DNA from: Ilyonectria destructans
Taxonomy: Eukaryota; Ascomycota; Sordariomycetes; Hypocreales; Nectriaceae
Length of the DNA stretch: 64,000 nucleotides
NCBI GenBank assembly: GCA_020740775.1
Contig: JAHEWK010000006.1
Coordinates: forward strand, 2,232,001-2,296,000
Direction of reading: 5' to 3'
Positions 44,628 through 55,657 of the stretch are shown piece by piece. The notes below the pieces were generated by a model, which was not told where the DNA came from, ran no database searches, and was given only the letters and a program-made list of their open reading frames with translations. Position 1 is the first letter of the stretch. Each line of letters opens with the position of its first letter. The position numbers were made by a program, and so were the translations under genes.

Positions 44628-45855
44628 CTCGGCGGTGTTCGAATTTTCTTGGTGCGATTAATCGGTCAGGAGAGATCCAAAGGACTCGTGGAGTGACGGA
44701 TCCTATCTCGGTACAGTGAAATGTAAACAGTGTTTGCCCCACTGACACGGTCCCGGAAAGCGGAGATGCCCGTGCGAGAGTCCTTTTGCAGACGGCACAA
44801 TTGAGTTGCAGATCTGTTTTACAGTACAAATAACGGTTGTATTTGATAATAATATATACTCGAAGCCAAATATTCAGTGAAATGCAGATATTTTCGGGCT
44901 AGAACCTAACGTGAAGGGAAAGGCGACAAGACGGCTTACGTTCAATGTCCATGAATATATGAATTCAGCAGCAGCATTGTAGTCATCTCAGTTCCACGAC
45001 GAAACATTCCTACGACCAGAAGTTAAAAAGACACATACCGATAGATACTTGCCCAAATAAATTTCTCCGAGACTTTTCTCCAATCCCAAAGATGCACAAA
45101 GTCTAGTCTAGACTATATTGTTTTACATAGCAAAGGCCACAAATCTACCCTGTAGCGGTAGACCATTGAACTGCGGCTTCTATGGAAAGAATGTTCCCTA
45201 CGTAATGTAAGATGTGCAATAGGACCCCGCATATGATTTATTACACTGAAAGCAACATCCTAATTGGTCCCTCAAGTCTTTGAGTTATGTGTGAACTCAC
45301 GCAGAACTCGGCTGGGTTCTTGGGTTACATCGGGGAGCGGAATTCCAACGGGCGTCTGGGGTAATCGAATGACCGTCAACCTAAAGCCGTTGAATGATTA
45401 GCAATCGACCAACTTCCGAAGGCTTTATCCCTCCCAACACAGCTGCAACAAACAGTTCATCCCCGCGTGGTCCTGGTTTGGAGGGCTCCGCTATCGCTCC
45501 CAGTTGTCCCCGCCAATTGGCTCCACCATTCGCGATCTGCGAACCTGCCCCGGAAGCAGGATGCCGAATGGAGGCCCCCAAACCCGCCCAAAACCCGTGG
45601 GGGAAGAGTCTCCAGGCGCTGCTTATCTCATTCGTCGTAGGTATCTTTGTTGAATGACGAATTTGCTGTGAAAAGGTTCAACCTTCAACTAACTTTTCTT
45701 CTAACTTACTGGACATATACATCCGGTTTCCGGCACCAGTTACACAAACCACTCACAGAATATCGCTATCTTTCTCACGAAGCCGTATTTTTTCCATCTG
45801 TGACCGTCACTTGCCGTTGTTAACTACGCCCTCAACTGCGGCGCAACTGGGATAG
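44628..45855. other. Divergent intergenic region, AT-rich on the left
   Basis: Upstream region of the ureidoglycolate lyase gene and of the MFS transporter. The 44820-45290 part is AT-rich and looks like old degraded sequence, but I find no terminal repeats. No gene is seen. Confidence 0.55.
44703..44849 (-). promoter_or_regulatory. Two GATA motifs upstream of ureidoglycolate lyase
   Basis: AGATAG on the minus strand (44703-44708) and TGATAA on the plus strand (44844-44849), about 76 and 217 nt upstream of ATG 44627. Both fit HGATAR. Allantoin genes are classical targets of GATA factors under nitrogen limitation; binding here is inferred. Confidence 0.45.
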
Positions 45856-47760
45856 ATGGTGTATGAAAGGGTTGACAGCGACGATGAATCCGAACTCTCG
45901 GACAACCTCGACTTGACGGAATGGCAGGATGAGCCGAGTCGTGAAGTCGACCATGATGGACTGGCACGACTAGCCACCGAGCACGATGAACCGCTGCCTT
46001 CAAGTCCCGTCGCCCCAAAGACAAATCACAATGCGCCGGTGGCTTGGAGGGATCTGCCTCAAAAAAAGCAGCTCCTCGTCATCACGTTGGCCCGCATGAG
46101 TGAGCCGCTCGTTCAGTCCTCGCTCCAGGTATGACAGCCAAAACACCTCGATAATCCCCCTCGCCATAGGCACGTACTAACCAAGCTCGGGCAGGCATAC
46201 ATGTTCTATCAACTGAAGTGGTTCGACGAATCGCTTCCGGACTCGACAATCGCCACACAAGCCGGCATCCTGTATGCCAGCTTTACTGCCGCACAGTTCG
46301 TCACGGCCATGATCTGGGGCCGTGTTGCCGACTCCCCGCGCGTTGGCCGCAAGACTGTCCTGCTCATCGGGCTGTTTGGAACCTGTGTGTCGTGCTTGGG
46401 GTTTGGCTTCTCCACGACCTTTTGGCAGGCCCTTTTATTTCGCACTCTTGGCGGAGTGACGAACGGCAACGTCGGCGTCATGCGCACCATGTTCGTCCCC
46501 TCTGTATCACGTCCTATTGCACGTCAGGTCACTAATACATAGTCTAACAGGATCAGCGAGATAATCCGGGAGAAGAAATACCAGTCTCGGGCGTTCCTCC
46601 TGCTTCCCATGACGTTCAACGTCGGCATCATCATCGGCCCCATCCTCGGTGGAATCCTCTCCGACCCGGCAGGGAGTTACCCAAACCTTTTCGGCAAGGT
46701 CAACTTCTTCCTCAAGTTTCCCTATGCGACGCCCAACATCGTCAGCTCAGTCTTCCTTGCCATCGCAACCTTGGCGGTGTGGCTCGGCCTGGAGGAGACC
46801 CACGATGTGTTGCGCGACGGGCGGCCTGACCTGGGCACGAGGGTCGGTCGGAAGCTCGTTGCCCTGCTTCGGTCGAGGTTCTCGAGATCTGGCGGTGCTG
46901 GCTACTCTGCCATTCCTAGCTCGGAAGTTGAACTGGTAGAGGGCGAAACTGCGAAGCGCCCCATGAGACGGTATACACAGCGGCTTCCATTCCGTCGCAT
47001 GTTCACCCGCAACGTGACTATGACTCTGGCTGCGAACTTCCTCATGGGCGTTCATATGGGGAGCTTCAACTCACTGTGGTTTGTCTTCCTCTCTACTCCA
47101 GTCTGGGATCCACAGACATCCCAACACAAGCAGCGTCTCCCGTTTCTCTTCACTGGCGGGCTGGGTCTTCAACCCCAGTCCGTGGGCGTAGCCATGGCGA
47201 TCCTGGGTATCATCGGCATCACTCTCCAGCTGGTTTTGTATCCACGGATATCCGGACGTCTAGGGACCATCAGGTCGTGGCGGTTTTCTCTGCTCTGCTT
47301 CCCCGTTACATATTTCCTCGTCCCGTACCTCTCCGTCGTGCCCAGCAGCGACTCATCCCCGCCACCAGGTCCTAAAGGCGGACTACTCATCTGGCTTGCG
47401 ATAGTTGGCGTGCTCTCGGTCCAGGTCCTGGGGCGCACATTTGCTATTCCGGGCCAGACCATCCTTGTCAACAACTGTTCGCCCCATCCCAGCGTGCTGG
47501 GGTCGATCCACGGAGTGGGACAAAGTGTAAATAGTGCCTCGAGGACAGTCGGGCCTATGATTGGAGGAGTGATATATGGCTACGGTCTCAACAAAGGAGT
47601 CGTGGGTCTCGTATGGTGGATTTTGAGCTGCTTTGGGATTTGCGGCATCCTGGCTAGTTTACTAGTCAGGGAGGGAGATGGACACGAGATTTGGCTCGAG
47701 GGCGACGAGGAAGAACCCTCGGTTGGAAATCCAACAGGCGAGCGTGAACGGACAGTTTAG
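45856..47760 (+). CDS. MFS transporter (DHA1-like)
   Basis: Three exons: 45856-46128, 46195-46490 and 46551-47760, giving 592 residues. Introns are 66 nt (GTATGA...GGCAG) and 60 nt (donor GTTCGT, end CTAACAG). Residues 1-75 are an acidic cytosolic tail. The first membrane segments follow, with the MFS motif A-like loop GRVADSPRVGRK and the motif FRTLGGVTNGNVGVMRTM. A cytosolic loop of about 80 residues separates the two halves (SRSGGAGYSAIPSSEVEL). In the second half QTILVNNCSPHPSVLGSIHG is characteristic of the fungal group with yeast YCR023C. The substrate is unknown. It converges with the DOMON-b561 gene. Confidence 0.85.
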
Positions 47761-48399
47761 CGCAGTGTCATCGAATGTTGTACAGACAAGGACGACTATC
47801 AAGTAGTATGACAGCAACAGCCGCGCTAGAGTGGCTACCGTTCAATATATAGCCATATATCCATCGCCCGACTTCTTTCCACTCCCGGAGAGTCTAAGTT
47901 GTCGTAGGGTTTGGCGCGGCTCTCCCATCGTAAATGGTCTTAGTCGTCTTCCATCAGACTTGAAAATATTGTGATTCTGTTTATTGGATGTCAAAATCAA
48001 TTCCTCCTCTGCCCTCGTCTTATCCCAATCCTCACCAGGCCATCTAGTGCTGTGCATGGATTTCATCCTCTCTGACCGGTTGTCACTTAGGGTCTGTTGC
48101 TTGCTAATTGGATTTATCTTACAATATGAACATTTCTTTGACGCAATGTGCCAAATGGAACTCGGGTTGCAGATTTCACCAAGTGTGCCGTATAGGCAAA
48201 CCCGGCTATTATGTCATTATTTGCTCTTCTCATAAAATCATATTATTTAGCCGCAACGCCGAAACGAATAGGTAACCTTGATCCTAATCGCCTTGTTGGT
48301 ACACACGTGCTCGACGGCTGTTACAATGGAACCACTGGCCGCGAATACACGTCCCCGATAACCGCTAAACGCCAGGTCTCTACTTTAGAGTGAACTGAT
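47761..48399. other. Convergent intergenic region
   Basis: 639 bp between the 3' ends of the MFS gene and the DOMON-b561 gene, AT-rich from 48100 to 48260. No gene is seen. Confidence 0.6.
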
Positions 48400-49992
48400 T
48401 TAAGTAAACTCCCTCGGTCGTTGCTGGCTCCCCAAGTCAAGGTCCATGTCGTCGTCTTTCCGGCCAGACTGCCGCCAGGGCGTCGTTGGAGACACAGAGC
48501 GGAGTCCAATATGACTTGATGAGGCATCATAGCTTGGCGGAGGATCGGACATGTATTCTGAGTGTTGCGCAGGAGCAGGCTGTTGTCGCCACGGCTCTGG
48601 GTTGTAGCCATATGCGGCAGGCATGCGCTTTGGGCCTCGCTTCTTGCTGTCGAGATATTTTTGACCAAACAAAAAGACAAGGGAGAGGAAGAACATGAAG
48701 ATGACAATGGTGGCAAGGATCATGCCATATTTGCGGTTCACGGCAAAGGTGAAGCCGCTGCGAACACATTAGCAATGGCGGGACGTCAAGCAAGGGTTGA
48801 ATACGTACATGAAACAATTCATTGTGCCGACGAAGATTATGATGCGCCCAACCCAAATGTGGATTCTGCTGTACTGGGTCGGAGCCTGGGTCTTCTTGTA
48901 TTGGGTGTGATGGAAGAAGCCTAGGCCGAATTGTACAAGCAGCAAAGCAATGACGACAAACCCAATGATCTGGTGGGAAGAGTCGAAGCCACGAGACTAT
49001 GGTTGATGTTAGCGACTGCATGGTAGCCATTGCCTGGGATAACCTACCCGTTGGTAATAGAAGCTGTTGACGATGCCCAAGGCGGTCGACGCGAAGGCAC
49101 CAAGCATGGCAACCGTCTGGTTCATAGCATGCCACTTCCATGAGGCTCCGTTCCGAAGAAGGGCCACGCCAAGGGGCATGGCAATGGCAATGCACAGAAT
49201 CATGGTGATGCCGTGCAGAGGCGTCTTCCAGTTGGGTGCGGCCTTGGTGAAGCTGAGTTGCTCTGCGCCCTCGGTCTTGGAGTCCTTGGTTAGGACGGGA
49301 GTATCAGAGCCCTCGGTCCGCTTCAGGTCGATGGTGAAGGTGCCGTATCCCTGGTGGTACTTGAGCGGGGCATCCTTCCTGTCGCTGTTGAAGCCCTCCT
49401 TGGGGCCATAGGCGTAAATGGCTTTTACGTTGGACGACGAGACGTCCATATATCCACTGGACGTGCCGCCAGCTGGCCAGCTGCGACAGTGCTTGGTGCA
49501 TTTTACGGTGGCTGTCATGTACCCATTGTCGAGGCCAGTGCCGTTGAGCAGTTCGTATTCCATCTCGTCAAAGTACTTGGGTTCGTAGTTACCGTAGGCG
49601 AGGCGTGGGGAGAAGGTGACGCCGGTGGTGCGCTCGTTTCTATATATGACCAGGTACAGGGCGCCGGGCATGTCGTCGCTACCCAGGCCGACAGCGGCCC
49701 AGGAGATGTGCTGGCTAGTGCGGATACTGAAGTAGACATCGGTACCGTGGTTGTCGCCGACGGTAATGGCGAATGCGACGTTGCCGTCGGAGGAGACGAA
49801 GGTCGACTGGCTGCCTTCGCTGTCATTTTTGTCTTTGGCCAGGACGGAGGGTAAGAGGCCTGAGAAGAGCGAGCGCTGGGTTAGTCGAGGAGTTCACTGA
49901 GAATTGCGAGGATCAAGGGAGGGTCCAGCCGGAGAGAATCACGTACTTGCGGCCGTGGCCAGGGCGAGACGCCCAATGTTGCGAAGGAGCAT
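48400..49992 (-). CDS. Secretory DOMON and cytochrome b561 domain protein
   Basis: Four exons: 49947-49992, 49048-49859, 48809-48996 and 48400-48757, giving 467 residues. Introns are 87, 51 and 51 nt with GTACGT, GTAGGT and GTACGT donors. Residues 1-23 form a signal peptide (MLLRNIGRLALATAASLLPS). The DOMON (haem-binding cytochrome-like) domain lies about residues 35-200 (DVYFSIRTSQHISWAAVGLG). The b561 membrane domain follows from about 235: GITMILCIAIAMPLGVALL, then haem-type His residues in WKWHAMNQT, SSHQIIGF and RIHIWVGR. The cytosolic tail is Pro/Ser-rich. Such proteins pass electrons across a membrane, in some cases to ferric iron or lytic enzymes outside. The partner is unknown. Confidence 0.88.
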
Positions 49993-51332
49993 GTTCGTTG
50001 AGGATCTGGAGGTGCGGGATGCAGGACACGGGACTCGAGACACGCGGTGCAGTCTTGAGATCCGAGCTGCTGGGCGAGGCGAGTGAGGAGGACCAAGGCC
50101 AAGGCAGTGAAAAAGGGAGAAAGGAATTGGAATTCAGCGGAAACGCGGTTGGGAAATATTCATCCCTCCAGTGGCTCCCTGCCCTACGCCGGAAAGGAGA
50201 CGCGCCGCTGAGGCTCGGCCGGCGTGCGGGTGGTTTAGATTCACAGCTAATTTCGCCAGCCAGGATCCTCCCGCATTTGGGTTATGACGACACATGTGAC
50301 ACGGGCGATGCAGCTGTCTATTCGTATTCCGGCGCACTAGAGCTGGAGCGAGAAGTGGTATGAGGGCGTGTGGTTTTAATATTGCTAGTGACTGCGGCAT
50401 TGTGGCTTGTAGTCGACACCTCCAGCTGTACTTGCAGCGTCATTACAGCGTCAATCCCTCGTAGCACATGCTTCCGCCGTCCATCACCAGCAAACTAGCA
50501 ACGAATGCTCTTCCAAGTCAAGTGCTCGGTCCCCAGACACAGACTGACAGGTCGATGCTATCGGATAGGCCCCGAGATTGGTGGGTCCGGGCTCCAGTAA
50601 ACAAGCAAAAGCCAATCCGGAGGCCCCTGTATGTGCGCTGACCAAAACCTGACCCCTGAATGAATTCGACTTCCCGGCATTTTAAGTTGGCCTACCTTAC
50701 GAGATGGGGCTAGCGGCTCTGGTGAGGTGCGTATTTTGCACTTTGTGCCTGATGCAGTGACATCTCGCCATGGAGCCCGGCCGAAAAGGAAGCCGCCTCG
50801 GCATGGCGCCGGAGGAGCGGCAGCCGCTTGAGAGCCATTGGGAACGAGGAAAGACCAGGGTGAAGCTCAGACAGAAATTATTTCCAGTAGTTTAAAGTAC
50901 TACCTAGTAGCACAGCCGGTCGTTTTCTCCTTCTTCTGATAGGCTGCTTGCCCCCTTCCGGACCTCTTGCAACCCCAGGCCCATCGTCTAATTAGACTGA
51001 AATTACCGTGTCACCACCGCGGATTCCTCGGGACAGAGGGCACTTTGCCGGTTACAAATAAATGTCATATGTATCGTGTCATAGACCTCTGGTATAGAAT
51101 CCGATGAAGAGGTAATCCTACTGGTCAAGGGTATCATCCTAGGTAGGTCGCTGACAGTGGAATAGGCGACTTTCGCATAGTTAATTAGGCCAGCCTCGTG
51201 CGTGCTCAAAATCTTATTTGCATTTATAAAGATTCATTGTGTTCAACTCCGAAAACGCCACACCTCAACACGCCGATTCCTTCAAACAGGCTCATCCAGG
51301 TGACATGAACTCCAATCAACCGAAACGTCGTT
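49993..51332. other. Intergenic region
   Basis: 1.3 kb holding the promoter of the DOMON-b561 gene and the 3' flank of the third PLC-like gene. The open frames present are short and unconvincing. No gene is seen. Confidence 0.55.
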
Positions 51333-52294
51333 TTACAGCCCATTCAATGACACTTGCATGTCAATCGCATCTCCAATATTAATCCAATCCAGCTATGATA
51401 GTCATCGTCAGTATCACGTCTAGGCGACACCCATCGGAAGACTCACCAGAACAACGTTGGGTTTCTTCCCCCACTGGCCCTCACACAAGTCGACCTGCTT
51501 CTGAATCGACTCCTCCGAGTTGGTTTCGTCGGCGGCTTCTTGCTTTGGGACCGCGATGCCGAGAAGATCATAGTTGAGCATGTGGTTCATTATGCCCATC
51601 AGCTCGCTAGGGTCGCCGTTTTCTGGGCGGTCGACCTCGCAGGTCGGGAAGTCGGAGTCAGTTTCGCCAAAGGGTGTCTCCCAGAAGTAGTCAAACTCGT
51701 TGATAATATAGTCAACCTTGCTCTCGTCCATGTTGTAGTCTTAGAGTGTCAGCTTGGATTAAATTGGTTGAAGGAGAGGTGATGAAGCATACCCATGAAT
51801 ACGATAAGTCGGGTTCCATCATCCAAGAGCTGTTGAAGAGTTGGCCATTCGTCGAGAGCCATTTTCTTCTCGGGGTGGAAAACGTATTGTTTCAGCCCCG
51901 TACTGTCGAAAGCGTCGTCAAATTTCGTAACGGATATGGCGTCGATGTTGGTGAGGAGCATCGTCACCACCTCATCTGGGTTCTTGCCCATCCAGTCGGC
52001 AACTTCCTGGAGATATTGTGTCAAGGGACCCTCGTCCAGTTCCCAGCAATAGGTGTGGCACATCTCTATTTCGCCATCCTTGTCTTGCGTCTGCGCTTGC
52101 AGGAACCGCACGCCGAGATCAAGCTGCTCCGTCACCGACTTGTACTGGTTGTGTACCGGCGTGATACCGACGAAGGCACTGTTATGTGAACCCACAAAGG
52201 TAATGTCCGAATACTTGCGGTCGCAGAGATCATCGTGGCCGTTGCAGGCGGCTAACGCTGCTCCAACAAAGGGGACGATGGATAGGAAACGCAT
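51333..52294 (-). CDS. Small secreted PLC-like phosphodiesterase
   Basis: Three exons: 51793-52294, 51447-51739 and 51333-51392, giving 284 residues. Introns are 53 and 54 nt (GTATGC...CTAAG and GTGAGT...CATAG). The last exon codes for only 19 residues (LDWINIGDAIDM...). Without the last splice the frame stops at 51420 and the conserved end is lost. Residues 1-16 form a signal peptide (MRFLSIVPFVGAALAA). The PLC-X core begins at once: first His in VGSHNSAFV, second in MCHTYCWEL; then EVVTMLLTN, RLIVFMDYNMDESKVDYI and FDYFWETPFGETDSDFPTC. There is no GPI signal, so it is probably secreted. This is the shortest and barest member of the three in the window. Confidence 0.88.
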
Positions 52295-53594
52295 AGTGTG
52301 AAGAAACAAAGGGATGAATGAAACAACTGCGGAAACGCGAAAGCTTGGATGATCGACAGGTTTATACGCGGGCTGGGACTCTGATATACAACATGGCATT
52401 CGATATACCCAGGACACTTGCTTGGACGAGGTGCCTTCTCAGCGAATCATGTACGCACATCTCATTTGACCCTAGAAACAGGGGCAGACAATACTAAGAG
52501 CCTTGACCTGGGGAGCATCCGCTTGGACTGCCTCGCTGTCTCACATGTCGGATTGCGGGCTGGCATTGGCATGGTCGTGGCGCAGCTTGCCAGCCTCCTG
52601 CCTCTATGGGCGACGGAACCTGATCCCTCAATAGGTGTTTGATGACCAGAGGTTGCAATAGCCACCTTAACAGGAGAATGATGGACGCGGTGGCTGAGTA
52701 GCCTCGGCTGCGAGAGGGAGCGGATATGAAGGTTGATTCGATGGTTCCTTGTTTGGTGGGCGGGAAGTGAAACATGGGGGGGCACTATATCGGGCTAATA
52801 TGGGACGCTGACGGACTGATGAAGAGGTTCAGGGACGGGAAAAGGCACTAAGTGGGAATTTGTTTTGTCGCTCGAGGCCGCCATGTTGCATTCGGCCTTC
52901 GCCAGGTTTCATGCGTGTAAAGCGATCGGCTTGCATTGATGAGGATTGATTCTTGGGGCGGAGGGACGCTCGGGTGCGCATCTGCTACGAGCTTGTATGT
53001 AATATTAGCATGGGTGCCTGTCTTTAGCTGGCATATCAATTCTCCAATTCTGCATTTTTGACGTGACGTGTACTTAGGTTCCAAGTCGGTCCAGGGGGAA
53101 AGGGTGGTTGACACGGATTTGATGCCAAATCTAAGTATTTTCGAGCGTAGTGTTGTCGAATACCCCCCCTGCTGATGGAGGGATCGTGGAAATAAAGTGC
53201 TGAGGATAGTAGCAATCAATGATGTCAAAATACTGGGGAAGCCGAAAACACCTAAAACAGGGAATCGCAGCCCAACGTCTTTCCGAGGCGTTCTGGCTTG
53301 GTCTTTAATTGGCGTTGACGACCCAAAGGCCCCTAAACCGGAAAGTCAGTCGCTAGGCAGAAAGCCCACCGTGTGTGTAAGCCGACAGCGAGAACTAGGG
53401 ACCAACCGCCCTGCGAATGTGTGACCCACTCTGACGCAGGCGCATCCCGCTCTGCATCCTTTCAACGGCGCGCCTGTGATCCTTCAACAAAGTGGCCACA
53501 TCTTTTGGCCTTTGATCAACTTCAACCTTCACCAACCGCCCTTGAATGCTCTCTCGGCGTCCCAACAGCATCCTGTGATGCTCCCGCGCCTACC
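52295..53594. other. Divergent intergenic region
   Basis: 1.3 kb between the small PLC-like gene and the J-protein gene. A 126-codon open frame on the minus strand (52848-53228) has random composition and is not called. No gene is seen. Confidence 0.55.
52361..52366 (-). promoter_or_regulatory. Candidate TATA box of the small PLC-like gene
   Basis: TATAAA on the minus strand about 67 nt upstream of ATG 52294. The spacing is compatible with a TATA promoter and a short leader. Confidence 0.45.
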
Positions 53595-54774
53595 ATGTCT
53601 GGATATCTCTCCATGCTAGGCTGGGCCTTCCTGCCCGGTGTATGTTTCCCCTCCATCCTTTCACATTTGTCGGCCTGGCGGCGACACCGCACCGTGTACC
53701 TAGCATCACAACAGCTAACGCGTTCTCCCACAACAGCTCGCAACCTCTTGGATTCAGACCATCTACTATGGCGTTACGATCCGCGCTGGCGACCCCAAGC
53801 CCGCTCCCGGCTCCGCTCGGTTCAACACCCACCGCCGCATTATACACATCCTCGTCATCGCCACATACCTTCTCTACACCATCTACGAGGCCGACTATGA
53901 CCAGCGCCGCGAACCCTCCTACTATGCCGACCTCGGCGTCTCCTTTACAGCACACGACCGCGAGATAAAATCGCGTTTCCGCCGCCTCGCCGCTCTTCAC
54001 CACCCGGACAAGGCCGGCGCCAACGCTCCGGACTCGGCCGCCTTCTTCATGCACCTCAAGCAGGCCAGCGACACCCTTCAAGACACAGCTAAGCGCTTTG
54101 CCTACGAGCGCTTCGGGCCTGAGATTGCGCGCTGGCAGAAGTGCATCACCGTCAAGGACTTTGTGTCTCGCGGTGTCATCTCTGGCATCCTGCCTCATTA
54201 CGGCGTTGCTGCCGCCTCCATTTATATCCTCGGCCTTTTTGGCTACATGGAGTTTGGAAAATACTACCGCTGGCTCATCCTGCTTACGCTGTGCACGTTT
54301 GAGCTCCATACCGTCACGCGCCCCGACTTCCCTCCCTTTGTCACGGCCATCAACGCTATCCTCACTCGGGTTACCAACCACCACCCTTACCTCCCCTTCC
54401 AGATTATATCGCTGGCTCGGAAGCTCACAATTACTGGCTACATCGCACTCGCCCAGATCGGCCCGCTCCTTGCGATACAGTTTAACGGCGATCAAAAGGC
54501 TGCCGATGAGACTGAAGAGAAGGCGCTCAAGCAGAATCTGGATCGCCTCGAGGCGTTTTCCAAGCAGCTTGATGGTGATGCCGTGCGGCTGCTGGACATG
54601 GAGTTGGCTCCGTACAAGGGCGATGCCGAGGCGACGTCTAATCTACAGGGAAAGATGAGGGAGTGGCTGGTGCAGAACACGATCCGGGCCGATCCGATGG
54701 TTAGGGACGCGCTGGGGACTTCGTTGAAGCGGAGGAGGGTTGATGCTCCATCTGGCGCCAAGGGCAATCGATAA
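53595..54774 (+). CDS. Membrane-bound J-domain (DnaJ) protein
   Basis: Two exons, 53595-53639 and 53737-54774, giving 360 residues; the 97-nt intron has GTATGT and ends AACAG. The short first exon gives MSGYLSMLGWAFLPG. A membrane segment follows near residues 45-60 (IIHILVIATYLLYTIYEAD). The J domain lies about residues 66-135 (SYYADLGVSFTAHDREIKS), with the HPD tripeptide in HHPDKAG near residue 104. Further membrane segments follow (GVAAASIYILGLFGYM; YYRWLILLTLCTF). The C-terminal third is charged and probably a coiled coil (EEKALKQNLDRLEAFSKQL). It resembles fungal ER or endomembrane J proteins that recruit Hsp70; the compartment is inferred. Confidence 0.87.
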
Positions 54775-55657
54775 AATCTAGACAAAGACAACCTATTATA
54801 CCTAAATAGACCAAATAATTTACAAACTACACAAGAAGACCAAACCGTGCATCGGTCTCCAGTGTGATCAACCACCGGCTTGAAAGCGACGGACAACCAT
54901 GGAGGACATCGTTGGAAGAAAGTTTGAACTAGCAGCTAGACAAGATTCTACGTATCGTGAAAAAGGGGAGAAAGATATTGGTGATGCTGTGTTTTAAACT
55001 TTGCGGGTTGTCTTTGGCCCAAATCTGAAGGGAAGAATGGGTGGAAATTCAGCATGTGGAGGATGCGGAGACTGACACTCGCTCTGAATCCCAGTTGAAC
55101 GAACACCACCCAGACTCCCAACGGCATCCAGCCCGACCTGCGAGGTGAATCTGCCCAAGTATACGACCGTAAGAGTGCCAGCGTTTAAGAAATATAAAAG
55201 ACAAAATAAAAGAAGATTGCTGTTCGCCCACCTTCGTTCTTGCCATTTGCACGCGCAATATATACCCTAATACGGAAAATAAGTGATGATAATGCACTAT
55301 AAGACAATATTTTGGAAAAATCAATAGGGTAACCCGGATTCTTAGCATTTATCCTTCCTTATTGGACTTGTTAGGTTTTTTATTTTATTAAATAAAATAA
55401 CAAATCTAAGCGTACTGTCTACTGCAAACCTGGATTCGATACATGGATTAAGCTGAGACTTGAGGTGAAACATGTGTGTGCGAATAGTAATAATCTATGT
55501 AAATGGTTAAATGACGGCACTATACTTAGGGTCTATACATAAATAGTTTATTCCAGGTCGTTGAATGCATTATGCCCATATCATGTGACGCCCTCCCCCT
55601 TAACTGACATGCCCTACGGTGTTGGCGCACTGCGCCCATTAGAAAAAGTTGGTTCTA
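54775..55657. other. Convergent intergenic region with MITE copy
   Basis: Holds the 3' flanks of the J-protein gene and the second MFS gene. It contains a MITE-like element at 55240-55491 in AT-rich sequence. No gene is seen. Confidence 0.65.
55240..55491 (+). mobile_element. MITE-like element, copy 3
   Basis: About 252 bp. It opens TTGCCATTTGCACGCGCAAT and closes with GTGTGTGCGAATAGTAA, an imperfect inverse of the start. The interior has blocks in the same order as copy 1: TAAGACAATATTTTGGAAAA, TTCTTAGCATTTATCCTTCC and GATTAAGCTGAGACTTGAGG. No coding capacity. The flanks show no clean target-site duplication. Confidence 0.7.

Noticed and set aside
48527..49195. 222-codon frame running parallel to the DOMON-b561 gene in another phase
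   Set aside because: It is a shifted shadow of the spliced gene, rich in His/Pro/Cys, and crosses its introns.
52848..53228. 126-codon open frame on the minus strand
   Set aside because: No recognisable domain, no signal peptide, random composition in an intergenic region.
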